From positions 1 through 64,000 of the forward strand of contig JAFVCD010000043.1 of NCBI GenBank assembly GCA_017479425.1: a stretch of 64,000 nt of DNA, in the 5' to 3' direction. Source of the DNA: Oscillospiraceae bacterium (GTDB lineage: Bacteria > Bacillota > Clostridia > Oscillospirales > Oscillospiraceae). Numbering within the stretch: the stretch's first letter is position 1; the number at the start of each line of letters is the position of its first letter. The translations under genes were made by a program, and so were the position numbers. The notes below the pieces were generated by a model. That model saw nothing but the letters and a program-made list of their open reading frames with translations, was not told the origin of the DNA and searched no databases. This document shows positions 58,713 through 64,000 of this stretch, piece after piece.

Positions 58713-60009
58713 CGCGACGTGGAATCCGGGCGTTGCCAACCCGAAGCAGAGGGAGTTTTTCCAATCGAGAGCGCTCTACACCGCCTACGGCGGTGCGAAG
58801 GGCGGAGGAAAAACGTGGGCGGTGAGGGTAAAGGCTGTGGGCGGCGCGCTGAGATACCCGGGCATCCGCATACTCGTTATGCGCAAGACCTATCCGGAGC
58901 TGACGGAAAATCACATCCGGCCGACGCTTGCGATGCTTCCGAAGGAGGCGGCGAAGTACAACGCTACCGGTCACTACATCGATTTTCTTAACGGAAGCTA
59001 TCTGAAATTCGGACACTGGCAGGGCGAGCTGAGTGAGCGGGAGTATCAGGGACAGGAGTTTGACTGGATATTCATCGACGAGGCGACGCAGTTTTCCGAG
59101 CGGGCGTTCAACTACCTCGGCGGGTGTCTGCGAGGCGTGAGCCGCGTGCCGCGGCGGATGTATCTCACCTGCAATCCGGGCGGGGTCGGGCACGCGTGGG
59201 TCAAGCGGCTCTTTATCGACCGTGAGTACCGCGAAGGAGAGCGCGATGAGGACTACAAGTTCATTCCGGCGACGGTGGAGGACAACAGCTATCTCATGGA
59301 GTCGAGCCCGGGGTATCTGAGACTGCTTGAGTCGATGCCGGAGGATCTCAGACGGGCATATCGCTACGGCGATTGGAACGCACTGGGCGGCAACTATTTT
59401 TCGGAGCTTCGGGAGAGCCTTCACAGGGTCGAGGATTTCCCGATTCCGGCGCACTGGACGCGCTACCGCGCCATCGACTACGGGCTCGATATGCTCGCCT
59501 GCCTTTGGGCAGCGGTGGACGAGTATGGGCGAAGCTATATTTACCGCGAGCTGAAAATGCCGGGGCTCATCGTATCCGAGGCGGCGCGGGAAATAAGACT
59601 GCGAACTCCGGAGAGCGAGAGAATATCCGCAACCTTCGCGCCGCCGGATCTGTGGAGCCGCCAAAAGGACTCCGGCAGGACTATGGAGGAGCTTTTCGCC
59701 ATCGGCGGGGTGCCGCTGACAAAGGCGGACAACGACAGAGTAGCGGGTCACATAATGGTCAAGGACGCTCTGAGCCTCGGCACAGACGGCTTGCCGAAGC
59801 TCCGCTTCTTCCGCTCCTGCGGGAGGTTCTACGCCGACCTCGAAGCGATCCAGGCGGACGCGGAGAACCCCTCCGACTGCGCGAAAGAGCCGCACGGAGT
59901 GACCCACGCAGTTGACGCTGTGCGCTACTACTGCGTATCGCGCCATCTTCCGGCGGAGACTGTCGAGGAGCCGGAAAAGGACGAGTATATGGATTTTTTA
60001 CTGCACTGA
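58705..60009 (+). CDS. Phage terminase large subunit
   Basis: 434 residues. ATPase domain: Walker A GGAKGGGKTW, RKTYPEL, Walker B WIFIDEATQF, coupling motif LTCNPGG. Nuclease domain: RAIDYGLD (first Asp) and GVTHAVDAVRYY (late Asp) in RNase H-like order. It cuts concatemeric DNA and pumps it into the prohead. TTG 58705 is preferred (GGGGAG eight bases upstream) over GTG 58696, which overlaps that site. It overlaps the small subunit gene by eight bases. Confidence 0.94.
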   Translation: MTDATWNPGVANPKQREFFQSRALYTAYGGAKGGGKTWAVRVKAVGGALRYPGIRILVMRKTYPELTENHIRPTLAMLPKEAAKYNATGHYIDFLNGSYLKFGHWQGELSEREYQGQEFDWIFIDEATQFSERAFNYLGGCLRGVSRVPRRMYLTCNPGGVGHAWVKRLFIDREYREGERDEDYKFIPATVEDNSYLMESSPGYLRLLESMPEDLRRAYRYGDWNALGGNYFSELRESLHRVEDFPIPAHWTRYRAIDYGLDMLACLWAAVDEYGRSYIYRELKMPGLIVSEAAREIRLRTPESERISATFAPPDLWSRQKDSGRTMEELFAIGGVPLTKADNDRVAGHIMVKDALSLGTDGLPKLRFFRSCGRFYADLEAIQADAENPSDCAKEPHGVTHAVDAVRYYCVSRHLPAETVEEPEKDEYMDFLLH

Positions 60010-60020
60010 AAGGAGAGAAA

Positions 60021-60212
60021 ATGGTTTATTTATGGATTGCTCTCGCAATTCTTGCCCTCGGCGAGGTGCTTATCGGCTTCCGGCTTTCGAGGCTTGAGGA
60101 GAGCGATGAGGAGAGCGTGAGCGAGGAGAAGCTCGAGAGATTTTCCGAGGCGGTGGCTGAGATTCTCAGCTACGACCTCGAGCGTGCGAAGGAGGCGATG
60201 AAGAATGAGTGA
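60021..60212 (+). CDS. Small membrane-anchored phage protein
   Basis: 63 residues, AAAGGAG before the ATG. One N-terminal membrane segment (VYLWIALAILALGEVLIGF) and an acidic helical tail. It overlaps the portal gene by eight bases. Role unknown; its place is not typical for a holin. Confidence 0.55.
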   Translation: MVYLWIALAILALGEVLIGFRLSRLEESDEESVSEEKLERFSEAVAEILSYDLERAKEAMKNE

Positions 60213-61689
60213 CGCGCCGTTCAGACCCACGCCGGAGAGAGTGCTGAGGCTATGGAAGAAGGGACGGGAGTATAACGACTCCGTTAATCTCACCGAAACT
60301 GTCAGCACGAACGAGAGCTTTTTCATAGGCAGGCAGTGGGAGGGAGTCAAGGCAAACGGTCTGCCCATGCCGGTGTTCAATATTTTGAAACGCGACGTGC
60401 TGTTCGTCGTTTCAAGCATCACCTCCGACGCACTCGCGGTCATGGCTTCGCCTATCGCAGGCGCCGCGGAGAATGAGGAAACGCGCTTTGAGGCGAAGGT
60501 GCTGAATAATGAGCTCAACGCCCTTGCGGAGGTAAACGAGCTTTCTAATCTTGCGCGTTCGCTTGCGAGAGACGCCGCTGTGCGCGGCGATGGCTGCCTT
60601 TACAGCTGGTGGGACCCGACAATCTCGCTCGGTGACGGCAGGATGGGAGCCGTGAGAAGCGAGCTTATAGAGAACACGCGCGTTTTCTTTGGAAATCCCA
60701 ACGACGGCGAGGTCGAGACCCAGCCGTATATCATCATCGAGAGCCGCGAGAGCCCGGAGAGAGTGCGCGAGCGGGCGGCAAGGTACGGCGCTGAGCGCGC
60801 AGAGGAGATAGCGCCCGAGCGCAGCGATGACAAATGCACCGTGCTTCTGACCCTCTGGAGAGCCGCGGACGGCAGCATCCACGGCTTTGAGAGCTGCGGC
60901 GAAGCGGTTATCCGACCGGAGTTTGACCTCGGGATACGCCGCTATCCGATAACGTGGCTGCAGTGGGACAAGGTGACGGATTCCTACCACGGCGAGGCGA
61001 TGATATCGGGACTCATTCCGAATCAGATCTTTATCAACAAGGCGTGGGCGATGAGCGCTCTGAGCCTGATGACGACCGCGTACCCGAAGGTCATATACGA
61101 CAAGACCCGCATACAGAAGTGGGACAACCGCGTTGGCGCCGCCATCGGCGTACAGGGCGGCGACATGAACAGCGTTGCGCGCATTATGGATCCCGCGCAG
61201 GTAAGCCCGCAGATAGCGCAGTTCCTTGAGATGGCGATCGAACAGACAAACCGCTCGCTCGGCGCATCGGCAGCGGCTCTCGGTGACGTCAGACCCGAGA
61301 ACACCTCTGCGATAATCGCGCTCCAGCGCGCGGCAGCGACGCCGAATGAGCTGACGAAGCAGAATCTGCGCCGCGCCGTCGAGAGCCTTATGCGCGTGTA
61401 TCTCGAGTTCATCGCCGGCTACTACGGCGTGAGAAGGGTATGGGACGGAGAGAATGAGCGGGAGTTCGACTTCGGAGAGCTGAGAGCGAGACCGTGGAGC
61501 GTGAAGATCGAGGTCGGCGCGAGCACTTATTTTTCGGAGATAGCCGGGCTTCAGACGCTCGACAAGCTTCTCGCAGACGGTCACATCACGCTTGCACAGT
61601 ATCTGAGGCGCATTCCGGAGGGATATATTCCGGATAAGGGCGGACTTATGAATGAGATCGGAGGAGGTGATGAGCATGGAGGAAACTAA
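60205..61689 (+). CDS. Phage portal protein
   Basis: 494 residues, in the size range of portal proteins. VLRLWKKGREYNDSVNL, NESFFIGRQWEG and GLPMPVFNILKRDVLF at the N-terminus and the long helical region near AAALGDVRPENTSAIIALQ (portal wing/stem) support this, as does its place between terminase and capsid. The dodecameric ring forms the DNA entry gate of the head. It resembles portals of phages that lack a separate head protease gene nearby. Confidence 0.85.
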   Translation: MSDAPFRPTPERVLRLWKKGREYNDSVNLTETVSTNESFFIGRQWEGVKANGLPMPVFNILKRDVLFVVSSITSDALAVMASPIAGAAENEETRFEAKVLNNELNALAEVNELSNLARSLARDAAVRGDGCLYSWWDPTISLGDGRMGAVRSELIENTRVFFGNPNDGEVETQPYIIIESRESPERVRERAARYGAERAEEIAPERSDDKCTVLLTLWRAADGSIHGFESCGEAVIRPEFDLGIRRYPITWLQWDKVTDSYHGEAMISGLIPNQIFINKAWAMSALSLMTTAYPKVIYDKTRIQKWDNRVGAAIGVQGGDMNSVARIMDPAQVSPQIAQFLEMAIEQTNRSLGASAAALGDVRPENTSAIIALQRAAATPNELTKQNLRRAVESLMRVYLEFIAGYYGVRRVWDGENEREFDFGELRARPWSVKIEVGASTYFSEIAGLQTLDKLLADGHITLAQYLRRIPEGYIPDKGGLMNEIGGGDEHGGN

Positions 61690-61885
61690 GGAAGCGGTCG
61701 TTGAGGAAAAAAACGAGGAAACGCAGCCCGACGAGCTTGAGCTTATGCGCCGCGAGAATGAGGAGCTCAGAATGAAGCTCAAAATCATGGAGCAGAACGA
61801 GCTTAATCTCGCGCGAAGCACCGGCACGCGCCACACAGAATCCCAGCAGAAGCCATATGATCCCTTTGACGAGGCGTGGCTTTGA
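61676..61885 (+). CDS. Small acidic coiled-coil phage protein
   Basis: 69 residues from ATG 61676, eight bases after GGAGG and overlapping the portal gene by 14 bases. A continuous charged helix (ETKEAVVEEKNEETQPDELE ... MRRENEELRMKLKIMEQNE) suggests a coiled coil. Placed before the capsid gene, it could be a short scaffold, but it is smaller than usual. A GAGGCG/CGCCTC hairpin follows at 61888-61905. Confidence 0.55.
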   Translation: MEETKEAVVEEKNEETQPDELELMRRENEELRMKLKIMEQNELNLARSTGTRHTESQQKPYDPFDEAWL

Positions 61886-61962
61886 TTGAGGCGCCTTCGC
61901 CTCAGAAAATTCCACCTTTACGGTGTTTACATATATATTTTAATTAAGAAAGGAAAAAACAA

Positions 61963-62814
61963 ATGAGCATAAATCTTGCAACAAAAGCATCCGACAAGGT
62001 AGTCGAGAAATTCCACAAGGACAGCTGCACCGAGGGCCTCTTTAACGAGCGCTACAACTGGACCGGCGTAAAGACCCTTCAGATATACACCGTTCAGAGC
62101 CCCGATCTCAACAACTACAACGCCTCCGCGGCGGCTGGCGTCAACCGCTTCGGACCCATGACCGAGCTTGGCGATACCATGCAGGAGATGAGCGTTGCCG
62201 ACGACAAGGCGTTCAACGCCACCATCGACAAGGGCAACAGCTCGAGCCAGATGATGATTAAGAGCGCCTCCGCTATCCTCAAGCAGACCACCGAGGAAAA
62301 GATCATCCCCTACGTCGATAAGTACCGCCTCGCGAAGCTCGCCGCCGGCGCCGGAGGAAAGAAGTACTCCGTAACCATCACCGACGCGAATATCATCTCC
62401 GAGATCTTCGCCGCAGGCGTAGCCATGTCCAACGCGGGCGTTCCCAAGTCCGGCAGAGTTCTCTTCATCGGCGAGACGAATGCTATGAAGCTCAAGCTCG
62501 CGGGAGTTCTCTACAACTCCGACGTCGCCGCCAATGAAGCCATCGTAAACGGCACTGTCGGCGTTATCGACGGCACCCAGCTCCGCATCGTGCCTGACGA
62601 CTATCTTCCCACCGGCGTGAACTTCATGATCGTCCGCAAGGGCTGCGCCGTCGCGCCCGTCAAGGTCGAAACCTACCGCGTTATCGAGGACGACGCAACT
62701 GTTGACGGCAGTGTTGTTCAGGGACGCATTCTCCACGATTGCTTCGTTATCGACGCGCTGAAAAACGGTATCTACGCCGTCTATTCCACCGCACAGCCCT
62801 CGGGTAACGGCTGA
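61963..62814 (+). CDS. Phage major capsid protein
   Basis: 283 residues. Position after portal, strong ribosome site (AAGAAAGGAAAA), and codon bias toward abundant codons point to a highly expressed virion protein. Features such as TVQSPDLNNYNAS, a long helix KSASAILKQTTEEKIIPYVD (spine-like helix) and a C-terminal IVRKGCAVAPVKVETYRVIE are like HK97-fold coat proteins of the shorter group. No prohead protease gene is adjacent. Confidence 0.8.
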   Translation: MSINLATKASDKVVEKFHKDSCTEGLFNERYNWTGVKTLQIYTVQSPDLNNYNASAAAGVNRFGPMTELGDTMQEMSVADDKAFNATIDKGNSSSQMMIKSASAILKQTTEEKIIPYVDKYRLAKLAAGAGGKKYSVTITDANIISEIFAAGVAMSNAGVPKSGRVLFIGETNAMKLKLAGVLYNSDVAANEAIVNGTVGVIDGTQLRIVPDDYLPTGVNFMIVRKGCAVAPVKVETYRVIEDDATVDGSVVQGRILHDCFVIDALKNGIYAVYSTAQPSGNG

Positions 62815-63206
62815 TGATAACGGCGGGGGAGATTTTTGAGTGCGCTATGGCACTCATAGATGAGCTCGATGAGGAGGGCAGCGCGTACTCCGCCGATACG
62901 GAGATATACGCGCGCCGCGCTCCGTCGATGATCTCTTCCCTCGCCGAGGAAGCGCGGAGGATCGCGGGAAAAAGAGGCGAATACGGCATACTTGACGACC
63001 TCGAGGATATAGTCGAGGACGTGGACGACAGCTACGCCGCGGGCATCCTGCCCTACGGCCTTGCCGCTGCGCTTCTTCATGACGAAAACCCGGCCTCCGC
63101 AGGCTTTCTCCAGACGAGATATGAGGAGATGAGAGATTGGTATGCCGATCACGCTCCTGCGGCGGAGGAACAAATCGAGGATATCTACGGCGTTTACGAC
63201 TGGTGA
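62814..63206 (+). CDS. Phage head-completion/connector-like protein
   Basis: 130 residues; ATG overlaps the capsid stop (TGATG). Mainly helical and acidic (GEIFECAMALIDELDEEGSA ... APSMISSLAEEARRIAG). It resembles gp6/gp15-like connector proteins in size, position and helix pattern; the name is inferred from synteny. Confidence 0.55.
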   Translation: MITAGEIFECAMALIDELDEEGSAYSADTEIYARRAPSMISSLAEEARRIAGKRGEYGILDDLEDIVEDVDDSYAAGILPYGLAAALLHDENPASAGFLQTRYEEMRDWYADHAPAAEEQIEDIYGVYDW

Positions 63207-63209
63207 AGT

Positions 63210-64000
63210 ATGGCGAAAATCACTGAAATGAAGCAGGAGAGCATACTCTCGACAAATAAATGGCTCGGAATGAATGAAACGGGCGCCGTACTGCGCAGCG
63301 GAGAGGGCGAAAGGTGTGAAAACTTCCGCATAACCGACGGAGGCTCGCTTCAGAAGCGCCCGGGCAGCCGCAACGCAGTAGTGCTCTCTCAGAGCTATCG
63401 CGCCGTTGTGACCGAGACAGCGGGAACGATTCACGCCTGGGGCGAGCCGGAGAAGGTACTCCGGCTCTATCCAAGGGTCGAGGCGACGGCTTACGACACT
63501 CTCACGCTCGAGGGAACGAGGCTCGACGCGGACTACGAGAGCGCCGCGAGCCACACGGGCTGGTATTTCGACACTGTCGATGATATTGCGAAGGGCGAGA
63601 CGATATCTGTTCCAGTTTCGCAGCTTCACAGCGTTGAAGCCTCGGAGCGGGCCAAGCTCGAAACGAGAGAGGTGCGGTTTGCGGGCGGCGCGAGGGAGAA
63701 CTGGAGCGGGTATATGGAGGACTATGTTTACCTTTGGCTCATACAGTACGATTCTCTTCTCTGGAACGGGAAAGAGTATATCGGCACAAACCCGCAGATA
63801 ATCAATAACGGCGATTTCGGCGCCATGGACGGGACAAAGTTTACCGTTCTCGGCGAGGATGACAGACCTGTTTTCTTCTTCGCGGAGGAGGGCTCGAAGC
63901 CCACAGAGGCGGATTATCTCGCAAAGGCGGCGACGAGCGGGCATATCGGAAAAATCAAGCTGAACACCAGCCATAACAACTATATTTCCATTACCGATAC
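63210..64000 (+). CDS. Phage structural protein, 3' end beyond the window
   Basis: Open from ATG 63210 to the window end (263 codons seen). The start contains FRITDGGSLQKRPGSRNAV, a pattern found in tail/neck proteins of several phages; later parts look like beta-rich repeats (TIHAWGEPEKVLRLYP; VYLWLIQYDSLLWNGKEY). Its start lies three bases after the preceding stop. Confidence 0.65.
   Translation, partial: MAKITEMKQESILSTNKWLGMNETGAVLRSGEGERCENFRITDGGSLQKRPGSRNAVVLSQSYRAVVTETAGTIHAWGEPEKVLRLYPRVEATAYDTLTLEGTRLDADYESAASHTGWYFDTVDDIAKGETISVPVSQLHSVEASERAKLETREVRFAGGARENWSGYMEDYVYLWLIQYDSLLWNGKEYIGTNPQIINNGDFGAMDGTKFTVLGEDDRPVFFFAEEGSKPTEADYLAKAATSGHIGKIKLNTSHNNYISITD

Larger units (their letters stand above)
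58200..64000 (+). mobile_element. Left part of a prophage structural module
   Basis: Consecutive plus-strand genes with phage order: small terminase, large terminase, small membrane protein, portal, small acidic protein, major capsid, connector and a structural protein that leaves the window. No integrase, repressor or lysis gene is seen, so the lysogeny genes are elsewhere, absent or beyond the window. The genes are GC-rich like the host, unlike the element to the left. Confidence 0.8.

Overview
The window looks like a chromosome segment of a strictly anaerobic, gut-type member of the Firmicutes (class Clostridia, most likely Oscillospirales; inferred from gene content). The evidence is a RicT/YaaT gene, an AbrB/SpoVT-type regulator, an Rnf complex, a class I glycyl-tRNA synthetase of the GlyQS type, pyruvate phosphate dikinase, a MetA with the acetyl-CoA signature residue and Bacillota-type promoters (TTGACA/TATAAT, 17-base spacers). 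Core genes are GC-rich; the accessory blocks are visibly more AT-rich.

Layout. 1-2.4 kb: end of an S-layer-homology protein and a tyrosine integrase with an inserted helix-turn-helix, next to an initiator tRNA-fMet gene. 2.5-6.8 kb (minus strand): ricT, holB, a DUF1846 gene and mrp. 7.1-10.9 kb (plus): murA, rlmH, a DUF2007 gene and a phosphosugar mutase. 11.1-15.1 kb (minus): radical SAM protein, serpin lipoprotein, AbrB-type regulator, M18 aminopeptidase. 15.3-23.7 kb (plus): an energy cluster rnfC-rnfDG(fused)-rnfE-rnfA-rnfB-nrfA followed by resB-ccsA. It joins a ferredoxin:NAD-type redox pump to a pentahaem nitrite reductase and the machinery that attaches its haems. 23.8-38.6 kb (plus): rqcP, metAA, a frameshifted mscS, glyQS, an LtaS-like enzyme, mnmE, ppdK, an M20 amidohydrolase, an MFS transporter and an amino-acid permease fused to a GGDEF domain.

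38.6-57.7 kb is a layered genomic island built on a tRNA-Ala(CGC) gene. The main layer is a 17.4-kb integrative element (about 40,206-57,653) with a TnpV gene at the left end and a large serine recombinase at the right end. It has split the host tRNA-Ala gene in the D-loop. Its 3' part is at 40,145-40,205 and its 5' part at 57,654-57,675; joined, they make a perfect 76-base tRNA with the alanine G3:U70 pair. The element carries its own intact tRNA-Ala(CGC) 43 bases inside its right end, in the same orientation as the severed gene and downstream of the surviving host tRNA promoter, so it appears to repair the damage it causes by capturing that promoter. Its arms form an imperfect palindrome when joined, as expected of a serine-recombinase attP. 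The cargo is a BlaI/BlaR1-type sensor pair, an ECF sigma/anti-sigma pair, many small membrane proteins, a lipoprotein with an HEXXH motif, a CPBP protease interrupted by a stop codon, MobC-like proteins and a ParB-like protein. No relaxase or known resistance enzyme is visible. To its left, a 19-base repeat of the same tRNA's 3' end and degenerate direct repeats suggest an older tyrosine-recombinase element.

57.8-64.0 kb: a small minus-strand gene, then the start of a prophage structural module (small and large terminase, portal, major capsid, connector, structural protein) that runs off the window.
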